DNA of 64,000 nt, from assembly GCF_947495565.1 (NCBI RefSeq), contig NZ_CANLZM010000015.1, positions 58,532-122,531 on the forward strand, read 5' to 3'. The stretch is from an uncultured Pontibacter sp. Its GTDB lineage: Bacteria; Bacteroidota; Bacteroidia; Cytophagales; Hymenobacteraceae. The position numbers and the translations under genes were made by a program. Below are positions 28,909 to 39,174 of this stretch, one piece after another. Within the stretch, counting starts at the first letter, position 1. Each line of letters begins with the position of its first letter. The notes beneath the pieces are model-generated. The model searched no databases and was not told where the DNA came from. It saw only the letters and a program-made list of their open reading frames with translations.

Positions 28909-29709
28909 TTACTGCACATTCTTGAAAAACGTTGGCGAGTTGCTGTAAAGCGGAGTTTTGCCGTCCCATTTCTCAATAAACTGCTGCTGTATGAGCAGGG
29001 GCGTGAGTGTGCGTTGGCGGAGTTCGTTGGCGCGGGCTTCGGCCTCGGCTTCCACAATCTTTTTGCGGGCTTGAGCCTCGGCTACTTTCAGCTCGTTCTC
29101 TACCTGCAGGGCCTGCTGCACGGCGCGGTTTTTCAGGTTTACGGCACGCACAATCTCGTCTGGGTACTGCAAACCACTGGTCATCTGCTCCAGCTCAAAG
29201 CCCTCTTTTCGTAAGGCGTTGTCTAAAGCAATCTGTACTTTGTCTTCAAAACTTTGGCGGTTTGAGATGATGCTGTCGGTACTATACTTGTTGAACTGAA
29301 TGCGGAAGGCATCGCGGGTGTAGTTAAACAGCGTAGTTTCGGTGATCAGCTCAATATCTTTACGGTACTTGCTGAAGATGCGCGGGCTCTCGCCGGGGCT
29401 TACTCTAAAGGAGATAGTCGGATCAACGGTAAAAACAGAACCGTCTTTGGCGTTAACGGTAAAGGCTGGGTAATCCACCGTCTGCACGAAAGTTGGAAAC
29501 TGAAACACCTCCTCGGTAAATGGGTTGAACCACACACGGCCGGTTACCAGGTTTACGTCCTGCACGCCTTTGTCGGTGCCGTAGAGCTTTACAAGTATGC
29601 CTTCGTGACCTGCATCAATGCGTGTGCAGGATTTCATGGCAGTGATAGAGAAAACAAGTATAAGTATGAAGCTGATACTCCAGGTCAGGAGCTGACGGGC
29701 ATTGTTCAT
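28909..29709 (-). CDS. SPFH/prohibitin-family protein
   Basis: Single N-terminal TM, AGHEGILVKLYGT..., coiled-coil KVAEAQARKKIVEAEAEARANELRQ. Confidence 0.9.
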   Translation of the reverse strand: MNNARQLLTWSISFILILVFSITAMKSCTRIDAGHEGILVKLYGTDKGVQDVNLVTGRVWFNPFTEEVFQFPTFVQTVDYPAFTVNAKDGSVFTVDPTISFRVSPGESPRIFSKYRKDIELITETTLFNYTRDAFRIQFNKYSTDSIISNRQSFEDKVQIALDNALRKEGFELEQMTSGLQYPDEIVRAVNLKNRAVQQALQVENELKVAEAQARKKIVEAEAEARANELRQRTLTPLLIQQQFIEKWDGKTPLYSNSPTFFKNVQ

Positions 29710-29712
29710 TAG

Positions 29713-29901
29713 TTAGGCTTTAAGTTTGTTGATGGAAAGACGGATGACGAAGAAATTGGCGATGACAAGCACCAGCAGCAGCCCCAGGCCAATAGCTACC
29801 TTCAGGTCGGAAGGTTGGCGCACCAGCGATGCAATTTCTGTAAACGTAAGTATATCGACGAGCAGCAGCAGGCCGAGAAGTATAATGTATGGGAATTTCA
29901 T
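29713..29901 (-). CDS. Small two-TM membrane protein, 62 aa
   Basis: Hydrophobic segments IILLGLLLLVDILTF and VAIGLGLLLVLVIANFFVI; 3 nt upstream of the SPFH gene on the same strand. Confidence 0.6.
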   Translation of the reverse strand: MKFPYIILLGLLLLVDILTFTEIASLVRQPSDLKVAIGLGLLLVLVIANFFVIRLSINKLKA

Positions 29902-29984
29902 AGGAAGTATATTATAAAAGCAATATAGCGAATTCCTGTGAATTTATAGTTGCTTTGTGCAGGTTAGGTGGAAAGCAAGCGCCC

Positions 29985-30066
29985 TCGCTAGCGCGAGCTT
30001 GCAGCTCGTGCTGTTGTTCTATTGCTTCAGTGGAAGTACGAGCTACAAGCTCGCACTAGCGGGGGC
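29985..30066. repeat. Long imperfect palindrome (REP-like dyad)
   Basis: CCCTCGCTAGCGCGAGCTTGCAGCTCGTGCT ... AGTACGAGCTACAAGCTCGCACTAGCGGGGG. Confidence 0.75.
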
Positions 30067-30584
30067 TAACTTCCATAAGAAGCTCTAATTATTTGATTTA
30101 GCTTTTTGAGTACTCCGCTATTTGCTTCAGATACCTTAGTCCTAAAAGAATAGAAGTCATCTGCTCTTGCACTCAACGGCTTGGTATCATAATATAGAGC
30201 ATGTAATTTTCCATTGATTGACATCAAACCTTTGACTAATTCATCGAAATAGTTAGTTTCTTCTTCATCGAAGTAAATTTTTATCTCTAACAAGTTTTTA
30301 TTAAGATCATTAAGGCTTGGAAAGACTACTGCATCAATAGTTTTAGGGTCAATTTCGCGTGATAGAATTTCATATATAGCTAACTGTTCCCACATTAACT
30401 TTGCTTTTGCATAACTTGAATAAAAGTTGTTTACAGCACTGATTCTATTTTGCTGGAATAAAGTGTGATTTATTTCGACTTTTCTAGATTTTGTATCGAA
30501 GAATCTTTTTATAAAATAACCTATAGCTAGAAGTAATAGAGTTATTTGGCTCCAGTACTCAACAAATAATTTTTCTAAATTCAT
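30066..30584 (-). CDS. Hypothetical membrane-anchored protein, AT-rich
   Basis: 172 aa, one N-terminal TM; markedly AT-rich versus surroundings. Confidence 0.65.
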   Translation of the reverse strand: MNLEKLFVEYWSQITLLLLAIGYFIKRFFDTKSRKVEINHTLFQQNRISAVNNFYSSYAKAKLMWEQLAIYEILSREIDPKTIDAVVFPSLNDLNKNLLEIKIYFDEEETNYFDELVKGLMSINGKLHALYYDTKPLSARADDFYSFRTKVSEANSGVLKKLNQIIRASYGS

Positions 30585-30787
30585 ATTGATGGTAATACAT
30601 AAGTAGAACTATTTCAGAAATTATATACTGTAGAAAAATCCTTGGATTTGCCTAAGTCTAAAGTACAAATTACTTTATAAATATATTCAATAAGTATAAT
30701 ATAGATAATTAGATTTTACCAGCTTCCAACAAACCCCTGCTCGTGCCTCTCAAATCACTACGCAGCAATACTTTCAGCTAAAGTAAC

Positions 30788-30814
30788 AGTACGAGCTACA
30801 AGCTCGCACTAGCG
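30788..30814. repeat. Second exact copy of the 27-bp AGTACGAGCTACAAGCTCGCACTAGCG (first at 30035-30061)
   Basis: Identical 27-mer read directly at both sites. Confidence 0.9.
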
Positions 30815-30955
30815 CAAGCAGTGCAAAATATTGCCTTGCGTTATAAATCAGTTTTTGAATTAATCTCGTTTCAACAAACCCCTGCACAAATCCCCCTTTT
30901 TTCCGAACTTTGCGGAAGAGGCAACTTTCTAACCTTTTAACTTTCTAACTCGCCT

Positions 30956-32161
30956 GTGTCTACGATCTATAAAAACTACCTGCTGCAGTCGGAGCCGAAC
31001 AAGTTCAGCCAGGATGCCCTGAAGGCCGGCGAGATGATCGTAAACATGGGGCCACAGCACCCGAGCACGCACGGCGTACTGCGCCTGGAGGTGGTCACCG
31101 ATGGCGAGATAATACAGGAGGTGGTGCCGCACATCGGCTATCTGCACCGCTGTTTCGAGAAGCACGCCGAGAGCATGGCTTACAACCAGACCATCCCTTA
31201 TGTAGACCGCATGGATTACCTGGCCGCCATGAACTCGGAGCATGTGTGGTGCATGGGCGTGGAGAAGCTGCTGGGCATTACCGATCAGATTCCGAAGCGG
31301 GTGGAGTACATACGCGTGCTGGTAACGGAGCTAAACCGCATCGCCTCGCACTTTGTAGCCATCGGCACCTACGCCATCGATATTGGGGCTTTTACACCTT
31401 TCTTGTGGCTGCTGCGCGATAGGGAGCACATACAGCGCCTGCTGGAGTGGGTGTGCGGCGCGCGCATGCTTTACAATTACATTTGGGTGGGCGGTTTATA
31501 CTATGATTTGCCCATCGGGTTTGAGGAGCGCTGCCGCGAGTTTATTGAGTACCTACAGCCCAAGCTCGACGAGCTGGATACTATACTTCTGAGCAACAAA
31601 ATTTTTATAGACCGAACGGCCAATGTAGGCGTACTGCCGCTGGATGTGGCGATTAACTACGGCTGCTCCGGCCCCATGCTGCGCGGCTCGGGTTTAAAGT
31701 ATGATTTGCGCCGCGTGGACGGCTACAGCGTATACCCGGAGCTGGATTTTGAGGTGCCGATAGGGCAGGGGCTTGCCGGCACCACCGGCGACTGCTGGGA
31801 CCGAAACTATGTCCGTGCGCTGGAGTGCCGCGAGTCTGTAAAGATCATCAGCCAATGCCTGGACCAACTTACCGGCGACTACAAACGCACCCCCGACTTT
31901 GACCCGCAGGCAGCCTGCCCCAAGAAAATACGCATGACCGGTAGCCAGGAGTTATACTTTAGAGGGGAAACTCCGCGTGGCGAGCTGGGCTACTATTTCC
32001 GGACCACCGATAAAAGCGATGTGCCTTTCCGGGCAAAAGGCCGCGCGCCAAGTTTTGTAAACCTTTCCGTACTGCCAGATATTAGCCGGGGCTGCATGGT
32101 AGCCGACCTTATTGCCATCGTCGGCTCTGTGGATATTGTGCTGGGTGAGGTAGATAGGTAA
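30956..32161 (+). CDS. nuoD: NADH-quinone oxidoreductase subunit D
   Basis: [47 protein letters not shown] start. Confidence 0.96.
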   Translation: MSTIYKNYLLQSEPNKFSQDALKAGEMIVNMGPQHPSTHGVLRLEVVTDGEIIQEVVPHIGYLHRCFEKHAESMAYNQTIPYVDRMDYLAAMNSEHVWCMGVEKLLGITDQIPKRVEYIRVLVTELNRIASHFVAIGTYAIDIGAFTPFLWLLRDREHIQRLLEWVCGARMLYNYIWVGGLYYDLPIGFEERCREFIEYLQPKLDELDTILLSNKIFIDRTANVGVLPLDVAINYGCSGPMLRGSGLKYDLRRVDGYSVYPELDFEVPIGQGLAGTTGDCWDRNYVRALECRESVKIISQCLDQLTGDYKRTPDFDPQAACPKKIRMTGSQELYFRGETPRGELGYYFRTTDKSDVPFRAKGRAPSFVNLSVLPDISRGCMVADLIAIVGSVDIVLGEVDR

Positions 32162-32184
32162 GGGTAGTTATACTTGCTACTCAC

Positions 32185-32207
32185 TGGCGCAAGCATCCGC
32201 TTGAGCC
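32185..32207. repeat. REP-like palindrome
   Basis: TGGCGCAAGCATCCGCTTGAGCC. Confidence 0.55.
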
Positions 32208-32349
32208 TTTGCTGCTGCCACTTTAAATCAGCGAATATTAGTAACTGCCGTTCATCTCCCTTTGAAGCGGGTAAGGGGATGATAATCGTTTTCAGAACTT
32301 AACCTGATGCTTCTGGCCTCAGTGAAGTCGGAGACTTTACATCATAGTT

Positions 32350-32376
32350 AGGTCACGAGTCAGGAGACTCGCGCCA
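32350..32376. repeat. REP-like palindrome
   Basis: AGGTCACGAGTCAGGAGACTCGCGCCA. Confidence 0.5.
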
Positions 32377-32444
32377 GAAATAAACAGCGTGTTGGAGAAA
32401 ATCCTATTCATCCTCTTATCCTGCAAATCCAGATTCAGACAAAA

Positions 32445-32469
32445 AAAGCCTGCTTCATCAGCAGGCTTT
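32445..32469. terminator. Terminator hairpin downstream of lutB
   Basis: AAAGCCTGCT / AGCAGGCTTT. Confidence 0.75.
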
Positions 32470-32474
32470 ATACT

Positions 32475-33848
32475 TTATCCCCGTTGCTCTTTCCAGAGTT
32501 GGTTGAATGATTTTTTAGGTACATGCAGCGGCTCGCGGCGTTTACTCCAGGTATCCTTCAGCACATACTTCAACACAAAGTTCTTGATGCCGGAAGGAGC
32601 CAGGTTGAGCAGTGTGCGGCTCTTCATAGCTTTAAGCCACAGGTTTATGGCTGTTTTCTCCTGGCTTTCGGTCATGCCCTGGTCTACGCTTTGCTTTCGG
32701 TTTAGCAGCAGCAGGTTATGGATGTTGATTTTTACCGGGCATACAGACGTACAGGCGCCACACAAGGAACTGGCAAAACTCAAATGCTTGTGCTCAGCCA
32801 TGCCGTTATAGTGCGGCGAAATCACAGAACCGATCGGGCCGCTGTAAGTGGTCTCATACGTATGGCCACCAATATTTTTGTATACCGGGCACACGTTCAG
32901 GCAGGCGCCGCAGCGGATGCAGTTCAGCGCTTCGCGTTTTTCGGGCAGGGCCAGCAGGTCGGTGCGGCCGTTGTCCAGCAAAATCACATACATCTCTTCC
33001 GGGCCATCCGTTTCTTTTGGCTGGCGCGGTCCGGTTAAAACTGTATTGTAAACCGTTACGTTTTGGCCGGTACCACTAGTGCTCAAAAGCGGCCAGAACA
33101 GGTCTAAATCCATTATAGACGGAATCATCTTCTCGATGCCCACAATGGCGATATGCGTTTTCGGGAAAGCGGTGGAAAGGCGGGCATTGCCTTCATTTTC
33201 CGTTACAGCCACACCACCCACATCAGCTATCAAAAAATTGCCGCCAGTTATACCTACCTCGGCCGAAGTATACTTTTCGCGTAGCAGCTTGCGGGCCACA
33301 CCCACCAGCTCCTCAGCATTATCAGTAGGAGGGATGCCCAGCTTGCGCACAAACAGATCCGCAATATCCTTTTTGGACATGTGCATGGCCGGCGTAACGA
33401 TGTGGTAAGGCCTTTGCTCTGCCAGCTGTACTATGTACTCGCCCAGATCTGTTTCTACCGTTTCAATACCATTCTTCTCCAAGTACTCGTTCAGGTGGAT
33501 CTCCTCCGTGGTCATTGATTTAGACTTTACCACCGAGCGGGCGCGTTTACGCTTCATAATCTCCCCAATCTCCTTCAAAGCCTCCTGCGCGTCGCGGGCC
33601 CAGATCACCTTGCCGCCACGAGCGGTAAAGTTGGCCTCAAACTCCATCAGGTACTTGTCTAAGTTGTTGATGGTCTGTGTTTTTATGAAAGAGCCGCGCT
33701 CCCGGGCCAGTTCGTGGTCAGAGTATTGGGTAAGGCCACGCTGCACAGCGGCGTTATACTTACCGATGTTAAACCTAATGGTGGCGCGGTGGCCTTGGTC
33801 GAATGATTTTGTCTCCGCGTCCTGCAGAAACTGTTTCAGTTTGCTCAT
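32475..33848 (-). CDS. lutB: LutB/LldF-type L-lactate oxidation iron-sulfur protein
   Basis: NCIRCGACLNVCPVYKNIGGHTY, CGACTSVCPVKINIH. Confidence 0.93.
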   Translation of the reverse strand: MSKLKQFLQDAETKSFDQGHRATIRFNIGKYNAAVQRGLTQYSDHELARERGSFIKTQTINNLDKYLMEFEANFTARGGKVIWARDAQEALKEIGEIMKRKRARSVVKSKSMTTEEIHLNEYLEKNGIETVETDLGEYIVQLAEQRPYHIVTPAMHMSKKDIADLFVRKLGIPPTDNAEELVGVARKLLREKYTSAEVGITGGNFLIADVGGVAVTENEGNARLSTAFPKTHIAIVGIEKMIPSIMDLDLFWPLLSTSGTGQNVTVYNTVLTGPRQPKETDGPEEMYVILLDNGRTDLLALPEKREALNCIRCGACLNVCPVYKNIGGHTYETTYSGPIGSVISPHYNGMAEHKHLSFASSLCGACTSVCPVKINIHNLLLLNRKQSVDQGMTESQEKTAINLWLKAMKSRTLLNLAPSGIKNFVLKYVLKDTWSKRREPLHVPKKSFNQLWKEQRG

Positions 33849-33904
33849 ACTGTATCTCCCCTGCGTGTTCCTGGGTAATCTATACTTCAGGCTACCCTTA
33901 TAAA

Positions 33905-33939
33905 AAGAAAAACACCCTTAAAGGTAGGGTGTTTTTCTT
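33905..33939. terminator. Hairpin upstream of lutB / downstream region
   Basis: AAGAAAAACACCCT / AGGGTGTTTTTCTT. Confidence 0.6.
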
Positions 33940-34106
33940 AGAGTTGAAAAGTTAGAATGTTAGAAGGTTAAAAAGTAAAACTGTAAATGATCATAAGCTG
34001 AAAGTGCACTTTTCATACTTTCATTTTTGATCGTAAAATCCTATGGCTGCTGAACTGCAAAGCCATACTTACCACTTTCTAACGTTCTAACTTCTAAACC
34101 TTCTAA

Positions 34107-35651
34107 CTACTTCTTATTGCTGTCTACTACGATGCGGTTTTCGCGGTTTGCCAGCTCCCATGCCACGTGGAACGCCAGTCGGGCTACCTTCTCAGCGCTC
34201 TCGTAGATGATCTTGTCCGGCTCATCGCCTGGCTGGTGGTAATCATCGTGCACGCCGTTGAAGTAGAACACGATTGGAATACCGTTTTTGGCGAAGTTAT
34301 AGTGGTCTGAGCGGTAGTAGAAACGATTCGGGTCGTTCTCGTCGTTAAAAGTATAGTCAAGCTTCAGGTTCACGTACTTCTCGTTCATCGCCTCGTTAAT
34401 CTGGTGCAGCTCAGAAGAAAGCTTGTCCGCACCGATTACATAGATGTAGTTGCTGTCGTTAGTCTTCTCATGCTCATAATCCATACGGCCGATCATGTCG
34501 ATGTTGACGTTAGCAACGGTGTTCTCAAGCGGGAAGATCGGGTTGTTGGCATAATATTCAGAGCCTAGCAGACCTTTTTCCTCACCGGTTACCGTCATAA
34601 ACAGTACGCTACGGCGCGGGCCGTAACCGTCTTTCTTCGCCTGCGCGAAAGCCTCGGCCAGCTCAATTACAGCTACTGTGCCAGAGCCATCATCGTTGGC
34701 GCCATTGTAAATTTTGTCGCCTTCCAAAGACTCGTCTACGCCTACGTGGTCGTAGTGAGCTGTTACAACAATTATCTCATCCTTTTTATCGGTGCCCTCC
34801 ACAAAGCCAAGCACGTTTTCAGTGGCTAGCGGCTCAGAAGTTCTGCTCATCAGTATTTTAATATCTGAAGAAGGAGTAAAAGAAGCTGTGGTTGCGGTTT
34901 GCTGCAGTTTTTCTGGCATGGTGCCTAGTATGGCTGCTCCAACTGTAGGTGTGGCAAAGATAGTAGCCGGGCGGCTGCCTGTATCGCCTGCCTGCGAAAT
35001 GGAAGGCTGCGAAATGCGGTGCGAAAAGCGATCAGCCATGCCGCGGTATTCTTCAGCGCCTAACACATACACAACACCCTTAGCGCCTGCCTTCTCGGCG
35101 GCGGCAGAGAAACCGCGCATTTTTGTCTGCATCTCGGCTGGCGTAAGCATGGTTACAATTAGTTTGCCTTCAGCGCCTTTCCCTGCAATCTGAGCGGCAT
35201 CAGCCACATAAACAGCCGCTATGTTTTGCTCAGTTGTAAACGGAGAGGAGCCGAACGGGAAAAAGTCCTGCATCATCAGGTATTTTTCGGTGCCAACGGT
35301 AATATGGCCTTCTCCCCAGCTGCTTTTCTGCAGGTCAAAAGTTTGATAGTACGGATTGGTGCTGTTGCTTTGCACAGGGCCTGTCAGTCCATCCTCCCGA
35401 AACTCGCGGGCAATGTACTCAGCAGCCATTTTCTGTCCTTTCTCGCCAGTGTTGCGGCCTTCATACTCATCAGAAGCGATAATGTACAAATGCTTGGAAA
35501 GGTCTGCTGCCGTAATGCTTTCGGCATACTTAGGGGCTGCCTCGCTTAGCTTGGCCACATCGGTTGTTGGTTTGCTGGCGCTTGGCCCTTGGGCGCAGCC
35601 ATAGCCAGCGGCGGCTAAGAGCAGGGCAGCATAGAGATTGTGTCTCTTCAT
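34107..35651 (-). CDS. M28 family metallopeptidase
   Basis: VTAHYDHVG, NGANDDGSGTVAVIELAEAF, VTGEEKGLLGSEYYANNP, YYRSDHYNFAKNGIP. Confidence 0.95.
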   Translation of the reverse strand: MKRHNLYAALLLAAAGYGCAQGPSASKPTTDVAKLSEAAPKYAESITAADLSKHLYIIASDEYEGRNTGEKGQKMAAEYIAREFREDGLTGPVQSNSTNPYYQTFDLQKSSWGEGHITVGTEKYLMMQDFFPFGSSPFTTEQNIAAVYVADAAQIAGKGAEGKLIVTMLTPAEMQTKMRGFSAAAEKAGAKGVVYVLGAEEYRGMADRFSHRISQPSISQAGDTGSRPATIFATPTVGAAILGTMPEKLQQTATTASFTPSSDIKILMSRTSEPLATENVLGFVEGTDKKDEIIVVTAHYDHVGVDESLEGDKIYNGANDDGSGTVAVIELAEAFAQAKKDGYGPRRSVLFMTVTGEEKGLLGSEYYANNPIFPLENTVANVNIDMIGRMDYEHEKTNDSNYIYVIGADKLSSELHQINEAMNEKYVNLKLDYTFNDENDPNRFYYRSDHYNFAKNGIPIVFYFNGVHDDYHQPGDEPDKIIYESAEKVARLAFHVAWELANRENRIVVDSNKK

Positions 35652-35737
35652 GGTTTCGTTTAGGTGTTTATTGAGTATTAGTTCAGGTTAGACAGGTACT
35701 GGTACGGCAGGTTTAATTTACTGTTGAGATAGCCTGC

Positions 35738-36223
35738 TTATTGCTTTACAATTAAAACTGTTGCAAAGGCAGCCACCCCTTCTTTTTTGCCTACAAAGCC
35801 GAGTTGCTCGGTGGTGGTGGCTTTGATAGAAATATCCTCCTCCGGTATGCCCATCACATTGGCCAGGCAGGTTTTCATCTCAGGGATGTGCGGGTTTACC
35901 TTGGGCTCCTGCAGGCAGATGGTGGAGTCGATGTTGCCGATTTCGTAACCCTCGCGGCTAAGCAGGTGCACCACTTCCTTCAGCAGGATTTTGGAGTCGA
36001 TGCCTTTATACTTAGGGTCCTTGTCGGAGAAGTGGTAGCCGATGTCGCGCATGTTGGCGGCACCCAGCAGCGCATCGCAGATGACGTGGATAAGTACATC
36101 CGCATCGGAGTGGCCCAAAGCACCGTGCGTGTGCGGAATTTTAATGCCTCCAAGCCAGAAGTCGAGCCCCTCCTGCAGTTGATGCACATCATAGCCGAAG
36201 CCGGTTCTTATTTTCAGTTTCAT
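35738..36223 (-). CDS. ispF: 2-C-methyl-D-erythritol 2,4-cyclodiphosphate synthase
   Basis: GFGYDVHQL, LGHSDADVLIHVICDALLGA, IKATTTEQLGFVG; start adjusted to MKLKIRT. Confidence 0.96.
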   Translation of the reverse strand: MKLKIRTGFGYDVHQLQEGLDFWLGGIKIPHTHGALGHSDADVLIHVICDALLGAANMRDIGYHFSDKDPKYKGIDSKILLKEVVHLLSREGYEIGNIDSTICLQEPKVNPHIPEMKTCLANVMGIPEEDISIKATTTEQLGFVGKKEGVAAFATVLIVKQ

Positions 36224-36564
36224 AGTAGTGTATCGGAAGTATAAATAAGTATAAAGCCCAAACGGAATCAGCCTTAAAAGTAAATCTAAACCAAAAATAC
36301 GATTTTGCGCCACTAACAAGTATGATTTTGCATTTACCTGCTCTGGGTATAGACGCTGCTTGTACAACAGCTAGCGAAATGAAAGCTTATATAAGCAGAG
36401 GTGAATGTTAAAAGTTAACCATTATTTATTGTTAATATATGATTGAAACCATATATAGATTACTAGCTTTGCATGCGATTGTTATTTGAACATATATGCG
36501 TGCAAATTTTGCGCATTGATATTTGTTCCAAGCATACTGCAAAGTATAATTCTAAAAGAACGCC

Positions 36565-37992
36565 ATGTTGTCCAGAAACTCCAAAGGTCCGATTTTAAGC
36601 AAAGTGCTTTTACTGTCTATTGTTGCTCTTTTTTCCTTAAGTGCATATGGGCAAACCTCTCCACGTGCTGTAACCGAGATTATAACCGACTACAAGGGAT
36701 ACTGGATAAGCAGCAACAATGCAAATACTGTAAAACCGGATAACAGCCATCACCTTTTAAGCTTCATGTACCAAGGCGTACACATCTCTACCGGGGTAGA
36801 TGACGATAAGCTATCAGCTAATGGAATAACATTTACTGAAGGTAACTACAGGTCATTACCAGAGTTTGTGGTAACAGCCGTATTAAGCTCGAATACCAAA
36901 GTGGCTTTGGGGCAGCTATACGATGGTGTGGACAATGGCAAAAGTACTCCGTCTCCTTCCGGTGATATAAACCTATACCTACAGGACGGCATACGCGGAC
37001 TGGATTTAGGTACTGGCGTAGCCAACTTGCCGTTTGGGTCACTAATCTTTGATATGACTAACATCGTGCCAAGCGCAGTGGGCGATGCTCTTCCGGATAT
37101 ACTTGTTACGCAAATTGCCGACCCTTCGGCCTCGAAAGACTCCTATGAGTTTCTAGACGAAAACGGGAATGTTGTAGGAAATAGAGTGGAGATCATTTTC
37201 ACTAACATCCCCTCAGTTGGCAAATGGACAGCTGACTTTTATGAAGCGAGCAAGAGCCCTATGACATTGGAAACCGGTTTCAAAAAAACTGAACGTGACC
37301 TTCGCTTATGGGCCGGGGACTTTGCAGATTTTGGCCTGACACAGAAAAATGTGTCTCAGATAAGAAAGTTCAGAATCAACCTTAGCGGAAACAGTGATGT
37401 AGCTTTTGTGGCTTACAACGGAAATGCATTTGTTGACGAGAGCCCTGTGCCTTTGCCTATCACATTAGCCAGCTTCGGAGCGCGCCAAAACAGACAAAAT
37501 ATACTGCTTGATTGGGTTACAGCCACAGAAGAGAATAGCAGCCACTTTGAAGTACAAGTGAGCCAGGACGGAAAAACCTTTTCAAGTATAGGGAATGTAG
37601 CTGCCGCAGGCAATTCTAATTTTATGCTTAACTATAGTTTTAAGTTTAGCCCTGGAAATGCCAGGAGCCATTACTTCCGCCTAAAGCAGGTAGATCTGGA
37701 CGGCACATTTGAATACAGCAAAGTAGTTACAGCTGCAGTTGCTCTGGATCAAGACACGCATTTGTACCCCAATCCTGCAAAAGGGAATGTTGTAAAGCTG
37801 CAGCACCCACTTGCGTCAGGATCAGAAAAAATAGTGGTTTGGAGTGCGTCTGGTGTGAAGCTTCTGGAGAGGGAAGTAACCAAAGGCAGCACAGAGACTG
37901 AGCTGAACGTGAAAAAGCTCCCGAAAGGAATGTATCAAGTAGTATGGCAAAGTTCCTCCGCACGCATTACCAAGAAACTGCTGCTTGATTGA
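36565..37992 (+). CDS. Secreted protein with T9SS type A sorting domain; uncharacterised N-terminal domain
   Basis: Signal peptide; LPITLASFGARQNRQNILLDWVTATEENSSHFEVQVSQDGKTF; HLYPNPAKGNVV...ITKKLLLD. Confidence 0.88.
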   Translation: MLSRNSKGPILSKVLLLSIVALFSLSAYGQTSPRAVTEIITDYKGYWISSNNANTVKPDNSHHLLSFMYQGVHISTGVDDDKLSANGITFTEGNYRSLPEFVVTAVLSSNTKVALGQLYDGVDNGKSTPSPSGDINLYLQDGIRGLDLGTGVANLPFGSLIFDMTNIVPSAVGDALPDILVTQIADPSASKDSYEFLDENGNVVGNRVEIIFTNIPSVGKWTADFYEASKSPMTLETGFKKTERDLRLWAGDFADFGLTQKNVSQIRKFRINLSGNSDVAFVAYNGNAFVDESPVPLPITLASFGARQNRQNILLDWVTATEENSSHFEVQVSQDGKTFSSIGNVAAAGNSNFMLNYSFKFSPGNARSHYFRLKQVDLDGTFEYSKVVTAAVALDQDTHLYPNPAKGNVVKLQHPLASGSEKIVVWSASGVKLLEREVTKGSTETELNVKKLPKGMYQVVWQSSSARITKKLLLD

Positions 37993-38017
37993 TCTTTCAT
38001 GAAATGAAAAAAAACAA

Positions 38018-38049
38018 AAAGAGCCGGCTGCGTATGCAGCCGGCTCTTT
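38018..38049. terminator. Terminator hairpin between convergent genes
   Basis: AAAGAGCCGGCTGC / GCAGCCGGCTCTTT. Confidence 0.85.
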
Positions 38050-38076
38050 GCATATATATGTAAAAGCGCTTCAGGC

Positions 38077-39174
38077 TTAGGCCTCTACTTCCGAAAGGGA
38101 AGGAAAATCGATATAACCCTCGGCACCAGGAGTATAAAACTTGTCTTTGTCGGCTTGCTGCAGCTCCGCCTGCTGTGCGAAACGGTCCGGCAGGTCTGGG
38201 TTTGCGATAAACGGAACGCCGTAAGCCACCATGTCGGCATCGCCTTCCTCAATTACTTTATTACCGCTTTCCTGGGTAAAGCCACCGTTGATAATCAGGT
38301 TGCCTGTATAAAGCGGGCGGTAGCGTTTTGCGATGTTTGGCTCTGCGTGCGGCAGGTTGCTGACATCGGTAAACGGTTCTGAAAGGTGCAGGTACGCCAG
38401 GTTATACTTGTTCACGCCCTCAACAATGTAATCAAAAGTTGGGATGGTGTCTTCGTTCAGCGTCATGCCGAAAATACCGTGCAAGCTTGGGTTCAGGCGA
38501 ATACCTACTCTCTCAAGAGGCATTACTTCTCCGATCGCATCCAGCACCTCGAAAAGTATGCGTGCTCTGTTCTCGATAGAACCTCCGTACGCATCGGTGC
38601 GGGTGTTAGAAGTCGAAGAAAAGAACTGGTGCAGCAGGTAGCCATTAGAAGAGTGAACCTCTACGCCATCAAAACCAGCTTCCATGGCATTTTTGGCTGC
38701 ATTTTTAAAGTCCTGCACAATCTGCTTTATTTCTGCAACAGTAAGCTCACGCGGTGTTTCAGTCTCTTTGAAGCCCTGCGGCGTAAACGACTTGTCGTTA
38801 GGGTTAATAGCAGACGGAGCCACTGGTAACTCACCGTTATGGAAGTCGGGGTGCGATATACGGCCTACGTGCCATAGTTGCAGAAAAATCTTGCCGCCTT
38901 CCTCGTGCACGGCTTTGGTTACTTTTTTCCAGCCTTCTACCTGCTCAGCGCTGTAAATGCCTGGTGTGTTGATATAACCAACTGCCTGCTTCGAGATCTG
39001 CGATCCTTCTGAGATAATAAGGCCTGCGCCGGCACGCTGGGTATAATACGTGACCATCAAATCATTCGGGACGTTACCCTCATTGTCGGCGCGGCTTCTG
39101 GTCATGGGCGCCATAATTACCCGGTTTTTCAGTTCCAGGTCATGTAATTTTATCGGTTTTAAAAGAGGTTGCAT
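38077..39174 (-). CDS. Old Yellow Enzyme family alkene reductase
   Basis: LKNRVIMAPMTRSRAD, LQLWHVGRISHP, GFDGVEVHSSNGYLLHQFFSSTSNTRTDAYGGS. Confidence 0.95.
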   Translation of the reverse strand: MQPLLKPIKLHDLELKNRVIMAPMTRSRADNEGNVPNDLMVTYYTQRAGAGLIISEGSQISKQAVGYINTPGIYSAEQVEGWKKVTKAVHEEGGKIFLQLWHVGRISHPDFHNGELPVAPSAINPNDKSFTPQGFKETETPRELTVAEIKQIVQDFKNAAKNAMEAGFDGVEVHSSNGYLLHQFFSSTSNTRTDAYGGSIENRARILFEVLDAIGEVMPLERVGIRLNPSLHGIFGMTLNEDTIPTFDYIVEGVNKYNLAYLHLSEPFTDVSNLPHAEPNIAKRYRPLYTGNLIINGGFTQESGNKVIEEGDADMVAYGVPFIANPDLPDRFAQQAELQQADKDKFYTPGAEGYIDFPSLSEVEA

